Source: JANQSS01 sp965249735
Lineage (GTDB): Bacteria > Bacteroidota > Bacteroidia > Chitinophagales > Saprospiraceae
Reading direction: 5' to 3'
DNA: 64,000 nucleotides
Assembly (NCBI GenBank): GCA_965249735.1
Contig: CBDFMS010000019.1
Span: forward strand, 1-64,000
Shown here: one piece after another, positions 35,749 through 44,769 of the stretch
Position numbering within the stretch: position 1 is the first letter of the stretch
Layout of the letters: every line of letters starts with the position of its first letter
Program-made: the position numbers and the translations under genes
Notes under the pieces: generated by a model
Told to the model about the DNA's origin: nothing
The model's database searches: none
The model's input: only the letters and a program-made list of their open reading frames with translations

Positions 35749-38700
35749 TTAATCCTCTTCAACTTCTGAATCTAACAAGAGAAATTCTGCAGTGCCATCG
35801 ACTGAAAGACGAATGCCACTGGCGGAACTATTTGTATTCGTAATTAGACTATTGCTCACTTCTAAATTTGCACCTCCTCCGCTTGTCGAGATAGCCGCAC
35901 CATCACCAACAGAATAATTATCTGTGATTGTGACTTGATTCAGTACTGCATCACCAGCACACAAAACGCCGGCTCCGGTATCATCTTCAGCACCACCATC
36001 AGCATATCCGCACGAGATGGTAACACCGTCAATCTGGATACCGGAAGACGTACTATCAATTCTGATAACATGATATGCATTGTCCGTATCGACTCCAACA
36101 ACACCAACGTCACCGCAAAGTATTGATTCGTTTGCCACGATGTCGCGTGCACCTCCACCAGATGGATATCCGCCCATGACAACCACATTGTCCGGGAATG
36201 AGAAAGCCGAGTCCCTCGCGCTGACACTTGGAGTATATGTGCCTGCCGCGATAAATATGGTGTCGACATTGGCAAAACAAGGATTGGAAAATACATCCCT
36301 TAGTTCGGTATAAGCATCCGCCCAGGAAGTTCCTGTTCCTGAACCGATGGCTGCCGAATCAACAAACGCAACCGCTATGGACGCCGCATTGACGGTGACT
36401 GTCGTCATCGCAAAGTCGACATTGCCGCTTCCGTCAATGACATAGAGTGACACAAAGTTATCTCCCACATCTGCACAAGAAAACTCACTTACATCCAGAT
36501 ACATCGAGTCAATGGAGCAATTATCAAATGATCCCGCATCTATATCTCCGGGTAATATCGTGACATTACCATCTGGATTGAGGTTCACTGAAAGACCATT
36601 TAATGCAATAACTGTTGGAGGTATATTATCTATCAAAGTTACAATTGCCGTGCATTCCGCCATATTCCCTGATCCATCTGTGACGGTTTGCGTGACCGTC
36701 TCATTGACCACTGTTGGTGCCGTCAGGGAATGGCTTCCTAATCCGCTCACATCATCTTCAGAATATAAATCCCATTCAGTTGTCAGCGTAATGAAGGCCG
36801 TTGGTCCTGTCCCGGTAGGATTCGTGGTCACACCATCAAATACAGTGGATTTTCTTCGTAGAGTAGCATTCGCTGTTGTATATCCGCCGCCACCGGTCCA
36901 GGCAGTACCCGGATCATCGCCAATGACACCAAATATATCCACCGATTGCATGGTGCTCACTTTGTACAATTCTAAAGCATCATCACCATTATTCGTCAAA
37001 TTGCCAACGATTAGCGCAGAATCCATGTAAATCGTTGCACTAGGATTCGCAAGCACTAACACCTCACCATCAGGCAACATGCCGGATAAAGCAACTGTAG
37101 ATGGGAAGGTAGAACCGCCGCTGTAACGCTTGAATTCATAGTCAGATAAATCGACAGCTGATCCTGTACCATTAAATATTTCAACGTATCGATTGCTCGC
37201 CGAACCTTCGACATATTCAGAGATGAAAATGTCACTTGGAACAGGAGTCGTGATAGGACCACATGAGAAAGAAGACTGGGATAATGTGATTGATGCGATT
37301 CCGCAAACATCAGATGATCCTGACTCTAATGCCAGACTGTCCAATTCAACCATTCCAAATTGATCATAATACACGGTAATATTTTGGCAACTCGGAACAG
37401 GAGGGAATGTGTCGAGGACAGTAACCATGGCGGTACAAGTGTCTGAACTGGCACCAAAGTCCATGGCAACAAGTTCTATCATAACTACACCCAAATCTGA
37501 ACAACCAAGATCGCCGTTCAAAACAAACAACGTGTCTCCAATCGAACCACCATCGATGTCAGCAGGTGCCAGGCTATACATGCCGGATGCATCCAGATAA
37601 ACCGTCGTATCTGTACAAACTGCTGTAGCTTTTAAGTCAATGACTACCACTAGGGCGGTACAGAAATCAAAATTTCCGGAATTATCTGTTACTGTCATCG
37701 TCACCTCAACCCCGACTACGCCTGACGAATCTATTGTGTGTGATCCCAGACCTGATACGTCGTCCTGATCAAAGGGCAACCAGTTTTCTTCATAGGTTTC
37801 GAAAGAGGAAGGACCTGTACCTGTTGGATCTGTAGTGACGCCATCTAAAGCGGCGGCCTTTCTGCGAGAGGTTTTGTTTTGAGTTGTCAATCCCCCGGCA
37901 GCTGTCCAGGCGGTTCCCGGATCATTTCCAATATTTCCGAAAATGTCAGCAAAAGAAGCGCTTACAGTGTTGTATAGAGCGATTGCGTCGTCTCCATTGA
38001 AGTTTACGGCGGATGAAACCGTCGTTGCACCACCATAGACTGCCGCACTAGAGTTCCTGTAGACGATAACCTGACCATCAGGAAGCATACCTGAAAGCCC
38101 ATCGGTATTGGTCGGCGTAGAGGAACCGTTTCCATACAATCTTAATTCATAATTCGAAAGATCGACAGTGTCTCCGGTTCCGTTGTACACCTCAACATAT
38201 TTGTTGTTGCTTGATCCTTCCACGTATTCCGATATGACCAGGTCGGTCGGATATTGAGCCGGACCCACACCGGTGTCTGCATATGTGAAGGTTGATTGCG
38301 AGAGCGAAAATAAGGCTACGCCACAATTATCATCAGAACCACCGTCTAGCGAATTGGAATCGATAGTGGCCATTCCCAAATCATCTAGAAATACAGTAAT
38401 ATCCATACAAACCGGATTAGGACGTAAGGTGTCGTACACGGTGACTTCTATATTACATGTATCTGTATTTCCCATGGTATCCTGGGCGACCAGGAATACG
38501 GTCAGTGGACTAAACAGGTCATCACAATCAAAGAAATCCTGCGTAAGTGAGATCGTATCACCGGATGATCCCGCATCGACATCACCTACTGAAATAGTGG
38601 CTTCACCGTTGTTATCAAGATATACCGTGATATCCTGGCATTGAGCCAACACTGAATTATCAAATGTGTCGAGAACGGTTACATTGGACTCGCAAGTTGC

Positions 38701-41700
38701 GGTGTTGCCACTGGCGTCTGTTACCGTCTGAATCACAGTGATGCCTATCGTCGTGTCTGCCTGATGTGCACCCAGACCACTGACATCATCAATTGAATAT
38801 AATTCCCATTCACTATTGATGGTTGGAAATCCACTTCCACCGGGATCTGTGCTGATACCTTCCCTGACACTTGTTTTTCGTCTCAGCGTGGCATTTTGAG
38901 TCGTGTAGCTATCTGTACCTGTCCAGGCACTTCCCGGATCTTCACCAATATTTCCAAAAATATCTGCTGACGTTCCCGAAGCGTTGTTGTATAGTTCCAT
39001 GGCGTCATCACCATTGAAATTCATAGCTGATATAACCGTTGTGCTATCCATATAAACCGTGGCGCTGGAATTACCATATACGATCACCTCACCGTCATTT
39101 AGCATTCCGGACAAGGATGACGATCCTGTTGGAGTTGCAGATCCATTTCCATAAATACGGATAGTGTAGTCACTCAGGTCTACTGTGGCACCTGTGCCGT
39201 TATAGACTTCCATATATTTATTATTAGAGCTTCCTTCGAGATATTCAGAAAAGAACAATTCGGTAACTGCTCCGGCGTTCACGTCTGCGACTGTAAATGA
39301 TGATTGAGATATACTAATTTCAGAAACCGAGCAATTGTCAGTCGATCCGATATCCAGTGCGTTGCTGTCAATAGTCAGGTTTCCCGAAGAGTTCAAATAA
39401 ACAGTAATATCGGCGCATAAGCTTGAAGGATCCAGCGTATCAAGAACAGTGACTGTGGCATGACATGTATCGGAACCGCTCGTGTTGGTTGCTGTCAGGA
39501 CAACGATATTCGCTCCTGTTTCTCCACAATCAAATGAAGTAGAATCGATTGAAAGCGTGCCTGATGATCCGTCATCGACATCACTTGCTGATATGGTTGC
39601 CATACCGGCTGCATCGAGAAAGACAGTAATGTCCTGACATGCCACAAAAGGAGCATCAAATGTGTCGACTACTGTGACGGTTGACACACATGAATCACTA
39701 TTTCCTTCAGCGTCAAATACAGTCAGGATGATCGAATTCATACCCACATCCACTGTATCAAACACGGTTTGTGATGCATGAAAACTGTCAATTCCGCAAT
39801 TATCAAAGGATCCATTATCCAGGATGTTTGCTTGCATCGTTGCATTTCCTGCCATATCAAGATAAATCACAGTATCCTGGCAAATAGCCACAGGAGAAGA
39901 AGAATCTGCTATCGTCAATGAAGCGAGGCATGAATCGACGGTTCCATCGGAGCCCCATGCCATTAATAGTACATCATTGACACCGACATCAGAACAATCA
40001 AATATGGCATTGTCCAGTTCAAAAACAACACCTTGACTAGGTCCGACAATGCTTAAAGCGTCAACATGTACGGAACCATCACTATCCAAATAGTGGGTTG
40101 TTGAAGAACAAATTAGTGCAACACTATTGAATGTATCAAGCACAGTCACGGAAGAAATACAGTAGTCTGAATTTCCGGATGGATCTGTTACAGCTGTTTG
40201 CACCTGGATATAAGATGGAATAGAGCCATCTTGTGTATGTGAACCGAGGTTTGACACATCGTCAATGTCATAAACATCCCAATGGGAAGGAAGTGTAGCA
40301 AAGCCGGAAGGACCCGTGCCTGTTGGATTTTGCAGGATGCCATGCCCAATGGAGGATCTGCGCACTAAGGATTTGTTTTGCGTCGAGTATCCACCTGCCG
40401 CTGTCCAGGCTGATCCCGGATCATTACCTATGACACCGACAATATCGGCGATACGACCTTTTTGGAGATTGTATAAAGCAATGGCATCATCTCCATTAAA
40501 ATTGATTGTTGAAAGATCGGTCGTAGTACCTCCATAGGCCGATGCATTCGAATTGCTGTAGACGATGGTCTCTCCATCATTCAACGAATCAGATAAGGTG
40601 GCAGAGGATGTTGGTGTGGAAGAACCGTTTCCATATAACCTCAAGCTATAGTTAGCCAGGTTTACCGTTACACCGGTACCATTGTAAATCTCAATGTACT
40701 TGTTAGAAGAAGAACCTTCAACATATTCAGATATAAACAGGTCTTCAAATCCTGCTATGACCACGCTTCCCGTTCCAAGAGAGGAAGGATTAGCTTCGAT
40801 GGACTCGATTCCGCAATTGTCATATGAACCGGCATCGAGTGCGTTGCTATCCAGGGTTACTACACCGGTGCTGTCTAAATAAACAGTTAGGCCGGCAATA
40901 CAAACAGCAACAGGCGAATGATTATCTTCAATTGTAACAATCGCCGTGCATGTATCAGCATTTCCCAGTGAATCATAAGCGATTAGCATGACGTTATTTG
41001 GACCAATATCGGCACAGGTAAAAAAAGTATCTGAAATGACCAATGAGTCTGCCGTTGATCCTCCGTCAATCATGTCAGCCGTGATGGAGGTGTCTCCTGC
41101 CATATCTAAGGATACGCTGATATTTTGGCATACCGCATTGCCACCACCTCCTGCACCATCAATAGTATGACTACCTAGGCCGGATACATCATCCTGATCG
41201 TACAAATCCCATTCTGTTGTTAAGGTTGTGAATGAAGATGCACCGCTTCCCGCAGGATCAACAGTGACTCCCATCATGACAGAGGATTTGCGTCGCAAAG
41301 TTTTATTCGCAGTGGAATAGCCACCTGCACCCGTCCAGGCACTGCCCGGATCGTCACCAATATTTCCAAAAATATCGAGGACCAAACTGTCAGCAACATT
41401 GTAGAGGGAAACGGCATCATCACCATTGTAGTTGGCTGCACCCGAGTTGACCGTTGCACCGCCATAGATTACGGCTGATGAATTGCTATAGACAATGACG
41501 CTATCGTTATGCAATGTCCCTGTCAGCGAATATACCACAGGAGTTGAAGAACCATTGCTGTATCTTCTAAGTTGATAATCTGCCAGATCTACAGAATCTC
41601 CGGTACCGTTGAAGACCTCGATATACTTGTTATTTGAAGATCCTTCGACATATTCAGATATAATTAAATCGGTAGGGCTTGAAACAACAACGACCAAAAC

Positions 41701-41832
41701 CTCTTCCATAGCATGCATGCAAACAGGACCGTCAATGCCCGATATGCGGTGTGCTTGACTTTGAAATGCCAGGCCCATGAGTAGGATAAAAAAAATGAAT
41801 GCCTTTGACGAAATCCGTAAAATTGTTTGCAT
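35749..41832 (-). CDS. Giant secreted protein with five lamin-tail domains nested in HYR modules
   Basis: About 2027 residues from MQTILRISSKAF (start moved from an ATG 72 bases upstream because the signal peptide begins here). Five lamin-tail domains (motif ISEYVEGSSNNKYIEVFNGTG) lie at about 41680-41170, 40745-40240, 39260-38760, 38250-37740 and 37230-36720. Domains two to five are inserted between the SSF strand and the TVTDxSGN strand of an HYR-type Ig module. The last 240 residues are a parallel-beta-helix (GTSWADAYTELRDVF ... IFIAAGTYTPS). No type IX sorting domain is visible at the end (DSEVEED), which is odd for such a protein. Confidence 0.85.
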   Translation of the reverse strand: MQTILRISSKAFIFFILLMGLAFQSQAHRISGIDGPVCMHAMEEVLVVVVSSPTDLIISEYVEGSSNNKYIEVFNGTGDSVDLADYQLRRYSNGSSTPVVYSLTGTLHNDSVIVYSNSSAVIYGGATVNSGAANYNGDDAVSLYNVADSLVLDIFGNIGDDPGSAWTGAGGYSTANKTLRRKSSVMMGVTVDPAGSGASSFTTLTTEWDLYDQDDVSGLGSHTIDGAGGGGNAVCQNISVSLDMAGDTSITADMIDGGSTADSLVISDTFFTCADIGPNNVMLIAYDSLGNADTCTAIVTIEDNHSPVAVCIAGLTVYLDSTGVVTLDSNALDAGSYDNCGIESIEANPSSLGTGSVVIAGFEDLFISEYVEGSSSNKYIEIYNGTGVTVNLANYSLRLYGNGSSTPTSSATLSDSLNDGETIVYSNSNASAYGGTTTDLSTINFNGDDAIALYNLQKGRIADIVGVIGNDPGSAWTAAGGYSTQNKSLVRRSSIGHGILQNPTGTGPSGFATLPSHWDVYDIDDVSNLGSHTQDGSIPSYIQVQTAVTDPSGNSDYCISSVTVLDTFNSVALICSSTTHYLDSDGSVHVDALSIVGPSQGVVFELDNAIFDCSDVGVNDVLLMAWGSDGTVDSCLASLTIADSSSPVAICQDTVIYLDMAGNATMQANILDNGSFDNCGIDSFHASQTVFDTVDVGMNSIILTVFDAEGNSDSCVSTVTVVDTFDAPFVACQDITVFLDAAGMATISASDVDDGSSGTLSIDSTSFDCGETGANIVVLTATNTSGSDTCHATVTVLDTLDPSSLCADITVYLNSSGNLTIDSNALDIGSTDNCSVSEISISQSSFTVADVNAGAVTELFFSEYLEGSSNNKYMEVYNGTGATVDLSDYTIRIYGNGSATPTGSSSLSGMLNDGEVIVYGNSSATVYMDSTTVISAMNFNGDDAMELYNNASGTSADIFGNIGEDPGSAWTGTDSYTTQNATLRRKTSVREGISTDPGGSGFPTINSEWELYSIDDVSGLGAHQADTTIGITVIQTVTDASGNTATCESNVTVLDTFDNSVLAQCQDITVYLDNNGEATISVGDVDAGSSGDTISLTQDFFDCDDLFSPLTVFLVAQDTMGNTDTCNIEVTVYDTLRPNPVCMDITVFLDDLGMATIDSNSLDGGSDDNCGVALFSLSQSTFTYADTGVGPAQYPTDLVISEYVEGSSNNKYVEVYNGTGDTVDLSNYELRLYGNGSSTPTNTDGLSGMLPDGQVIVYRNSSAAVYGGATTVSSAVNFNGDDAIALYNTVSASFADIFGNIGNDPGTAWTAAGGLTTQNKTSRRKAAALDGVTTDPTGTGPSSFETYEENWLPFDQDDVSGLGSHTIDSSGVVGVEVTMTVTDNSGNFDFCTALVVVIDLKATAVCTDTTVYLDASGMYSLAPADIDGGSIGDTLFVLNGDLGCSDLGVVMIELVAMDFGASSDTCTAMVTVLDTFPPVPSCQNITVYYDQFGMVELDSLALESGSSDVCGIASITLSQSSFSCGPITTPVPSDIFISEYVEGSASNRYVEIFNGTGSAVDLSDYEFKRYSGGSTFPSTVALSGMLPDGEVLVLANPSATIYMDSALIVGNLTNNGDDALELYKVSTMQSVDIFGVIGDDPGTAWTGGGGYTTANATLRRKSTVFDGVTTNPTGTGPTAFITLTTEWDLYSEDDVSGLGSHSLTAPTVVNETVTQTVTDGSGNMAECTAIVTLIDNIPPTVIALNGLSVNLNPDGNVTILPGDIDAGSFDNCSIDSMYLDVSEFSCADVGDNFVSLYVIDGSGNVDFAMTTVTVNAASIAVAFVDSAAIGSGTGTSWADAYTELRDVFSNPCFANVDTIFIAAGTYTPSVSARDSAFSFPDNVVVMGGYPSGGGARDIVANESILCGDVGVVGVDTDNAYHVIRIDSTSSGIQIDGVTISCGYADGGAEDDTGAGVLCAGDAVLNQVTITDNYSVGDGAAISTSGGGANLEVSNSLITNTNSSASGIRLSVDGTAEFLLLDSEVEED

Positions 41833-42093
41833 GATGATTGGTTTGGTAAATGAATTAATTGAAGTGTTACATAAATTAATAGGCGATATTAAACTGATTA
41901 ACAATGGTTCATGCTTTAATTATTTATGTAAGATAAGAATAAAGTTAATTGGGGCTTCCAAAGTAATATATTTTGATTAACAATATAAAATTCAGTTGCA
42001 AATTTTCCCGATAATTTTTGTGCTATGATCGTGAAAAACTCAATTTCGATAGGGGATAGTTCATTTTCAATTATGGTAGCTAAGGAGAATTTA
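41833..42093. other. Divergent intergenic region, lamin-tail gene and topA
   Basis: About 260 AT-rich bases between two divergent genes. Apart from the topA promoter box at 42094 I see no clear site, no hairpin and no small open frame worth calling. Confidence 0.4.
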
Positions 42094-42101
42094 TACCTTT
42101 G
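42094..42101 (+). promoter_or_regulatory. Bacteroidota -7 box of topA
   Basis: TACCTTTG matches TAnnTTTG and lies 45 bases before the family-supported ATG at 42147. It overlaps the upstream in-frame ATG at 42099, which argues that the latter is not the start. A -33 TTTG is not evident. Confidence 0.5.
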
Positions 42102-42146
42102 GCGACTGAACAAAATAGTTTCACCCTTACAAATCCATATTTGTCC

Positions 42147-44693
42147 ATGGCTAAACACTTACTGATCGTTGAGTCTCCGGCTAAAGCAAAGACCATTGAA
42201 AAATACCTCGGAAAAGATTTTAAAGTCAAATCCAGTTATGGTCATATTCGAGATTTGGACAAAGGCGCAAAGGGTATAGACATCGAAGACAATTTTAATC
42301 CGAGCTATGTTGTCAGTCCTGAAAAGACGAAGGTTGTCAAGGAACTGAAGGATTGGGTTAAAAAAGTAGATGAAGTTTGGTTAGCAACGGATGAAGACCG
42401 TGAAGGAGAAGCCATCAGCTGGCATTTGTGCGAAGTACTTGGATTGAATGAAGCGACAACAAAACGCATCGTTTTCCGGGAAATAACAAAACCGGCCATT
42501 ACTAAAGCCATTGAAAATCCGAGAAAAGTAGATACAAACCTTGTGAATGCACAACAAGCCAGACGCATCCTGGATCGACTGGTCGGGTTTGAATTATCTG
42601 AAACACTTTGGCGAAAAGTTCGGAATAAGCTTTCTGCCGGGCGTGTACAATCTGTTGCCGTAAAACTAATTGTCGACAGAGAACGCGAAATAAATGCTAC
42701 GGAAATTCAGACATTCTATAGCTTACAAGCCCAATTCAATGTTAAGGATAAGTCAGGAAAACAAACGACTTTGACAGCTGACTATCCCAAAAAGTTCGAA
42801 AGCGAAGAAGCTGTCCAAAAATTTCTGGAGGCATGTACGAATTCGACCTTTAGTATAGATGATATACAAAAGAGGCCAACGAAAAGACGACCGGCACCAC
42901 CGTTTATTACATCCACTTTACAGCAAGAAGCAAGTAGAAAATTAGGATATGCCGTGCGCCGAACAATGCAAGTTGCACAACGACTGTATGAAAAAGGGCT
43001 AATCACCTATATGCGAACCGATTCTGTCAACATGAGCAAACTGGCCATGCAAGGGATTTCGGAATTAGTGGCGGCCGACTATGGAGATAGATATGTGCAT
43101 GCAAGAACATTCAAGACAAAATCCGGCAGTGCGCAAGAAGCACATGAAGCCATTCGACCGACATATTTTGAGAATAAAGGAATCCAGGGAGATCGGGATG
43201 AAATGCGCTTGTACGATTTGATTTGGAAACGGGCTGTAGCGAGCCAGATGGCTGACGCGGAACTGGAGAAAACAACAGTAAATATTTCTATTTCAGCCTT
43301 ACCTGGAGAAAAATTAGTCGCCACAGGTGAAGTATTGATATTTGATGGATTTCTCAAACTCTACAGCGTCTCAAAAGATGAGGATGAGGATGAAGAAACA
43401 AAGGGTATTTTGCCTCCTTTGAAAATTGGCCAGGATTTACCACTCATAGAAATGAATGCCCGCGAAAAATTCACCAAGCCACCAGCGCGATTCACAGAGG
43501 CGAGTCTTGTCAAGAAATTGGAGGAGAATGGTATTGGACGTCCTTCGACCTATGCTCCTACCATCACTAAAATTATGGAGCCCGCCCGTGGGTATGTTGT
43601 TAAAGATAGTCGAGAAGGCGTTGATCGTGAATACAAGAGATTCATACTGAAGAATGGTGAAATTATTCGATCAATTGAAACTGAAAAATCCGGAGTTGTA
43701 AAAAATCGGTTATTTCCCCAGGATATAGGCATGATTGTTACGGATTTTCTCACCGAACATTTTCCGAGAATTATGGACTATAATTTTACGGCTGACATCG
43801 AAGAAGATTTTGATGAAATTGCCGATGGGAAAATTGAGTGGAAAAAAATGGTAAAAACATTTTATGGGCCTTTCCACAGTCAAATTGAAAAAACAATTGC
43901 AGAATCCGAACGTGCTACCGGAGAGCGCATCCTTGGGAAGCACCCCGAAAATGGAAAGACTATATTGGTTCGCATGGCTAGATTTGGACCTGTGGTTCAA
44001 CTGGGAACCCGGGAAGAAGTCGGAGAAGAGAATCAGAATTTAATTCAATATGCATCATTGCAGCCTGGTCAGAGTCTGGAGTCAATCAACTTCGATGAAG
44101 CCATGGAGGCATTTAAACTCCCTAAAATATTGGGTGAGTTTGAGGGCAAAGAAGTAATGGTAAATAATGGACGTTTTGGACCGTATATCAAATACAACGA
44201 GGTTTTCATCAACATTGGAAGGAATACCGACCCCTTGAAGTTGGAAATGGACCAGGCGATCGAATTCATCCTTGAAAAAAGAAAGGCTGATGCTCCGGTG
44301 ATGAGCTTCAAAGGGTTGCCTGTAACCAAAGGCAAAGGACGTTTTGGCCCATTTTTGAAATACGATGGTATGTTCGTCAACATCCCACGTAAAATTGACC
44401 CGGAAGAGATTACTCAGGATCAAATGATTGAACTCATCGAAAAGAAGATTGAAAAAGAAGCTAATCGATATATTCACCGATGGGAAGATGAAAATATTGC
44501 AGTTGAAAATGGTCGATGGGGACCTTTTATCCGATTCAAAAAGAAATCAATCAAATTGCCTAAAGGCGCAGATGGAAAACGCATGACATCGGAAGAGGCA
44601 GCTAACTTTACCCTCGAGGATATTAAAAAACTAATAGAAGAAGAAATTCCCGGTGCCTTTGCTAAGAAAAAAAGAGCAAAGAGTAAGAAATAA
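42147..44693 (+). CDS. topA: DNA topoisomerase I
   Basis: 848 residues from MAKHLLIVESPAKAKTIEKYLG. It relaxes negative supercoils. The TOPRIM domain has ATDEDREGEA near residue 80; the active-site Tyr is Y288 in GLITYMRTDS. Instead of zinc ribbons, the C terminus has four copies of the topoisomerase C-terminal repeat, with GRFGPYIKYNEVF, GRFGPFLKYDGMF and GRWGPFIRFKKKS most obvious, ending in a Lys-rich tail. The start choice rests on the family and on a promoter box at 42094. Confidence 0.96.
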   Translation: MAKHLLIVESPAKAKTIEKYLGKDFKVKSSYGHIRDLDKGAKGIDIEDNFNPSYVVSPEKTKVVKELKDWVKKVDEVWLATDEDREGEAISWHLCEVLGLNEATTKRIVFREITKPAITKAIENPRKVDTNLVNAQQARRILDRLVGFELSETLWRKVRNKLSAGRVQSVAVKLIVDREREINATEIQTFYSLQAQFNVKDKSGKQTTLTADYPKKFESEEAVQKFLEACTNSTFSIDDIQKRPTKRRPAPPFITSTLQQEASRKLGYAVRRTMQVAQRLYEKGLITYMRTDSVNMSKLAMQGISELVAADYGDRYVHARTFKTKSGSAQEAHEAIRPTYFENKGIQGDRDEMRLYDLIWKRAVASQMADAELEKTTVNISISALPGEKLVATGEVLIFDGFLKLYSVSKDEDEDEETKGILPPLKIGQDLPLIEMNAREKFTKPPARFTEASLVKKLEENGIGRPSTYAPTITKIMEPARGYVVKDSREGVDREYKRFILKNGEIIRSIETEKSGVVKNRLFPQDIGMIVTDFLTEHFPRIMDYNFTADIEEDFDEIADGKIEWKKMVKTFYGPFHSQIEKTIAESERATGERILGKHPENGKTILVRMARFGPVVQLGTREEVGEENQNLIQYASLQPGQSLESINFDEAMEAFKLPKILGEFEGKEVMVNNGRFGPYIKYNEVFINIGRNTDPLKLEMDQAIEFILEKRKADAPVMSFKGLPVTKGKGRFGPFLKYDGMFVNIPRKIDPEEITQDQMIELIEKKIEKEANRYIHRWEDENIAVENGRWGPFIRFKKKSIKLPKGADGKRMTSEEAANFTLEDIKKLIEEEIPGAFAKKKRAKSKK

Positions 44694-44710
44694 TAATATT
44701 TAATATTAAT

Positions 44711-44746
44711 AAAAAAAGAGCCTTGCAAAATAATGCGAGGCTCTTT
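44711..44746 (-). terminator. Terminator of the Calx-beta-like secreted protein gene
   Basis: AAAGAGCC and GGCTCTTT arms, extended by TTGC/GCGA, form a hairpin with a T7 run on the minus strand, downstream of the stop at 44770. It also lies after topA on the plus strand, where the T run is short. Confidence 0.65.
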
Positions 44747-44769
44747 CAATTTATGCAATGTTGTTATAA

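Noticed and set aside
35935..41465. Many antisense frames within the lamin-tail gene
   Set aside because: They are shadows of a long, Ser/Thr/Asp-rich coding sequence and have no independent support.
42099..42146. 16-residue N-terminal extension of topoisomerase I
   Set aside because: The ATG at 42099 overlaps the -7 promoter box, and the family starts at MAKHLLIVESPAKAK.
44069..44758. Minus-strand frames across the end of topA
   Set aside because: They lie antisense to conserved topoisomerase repeats and lack any family match.
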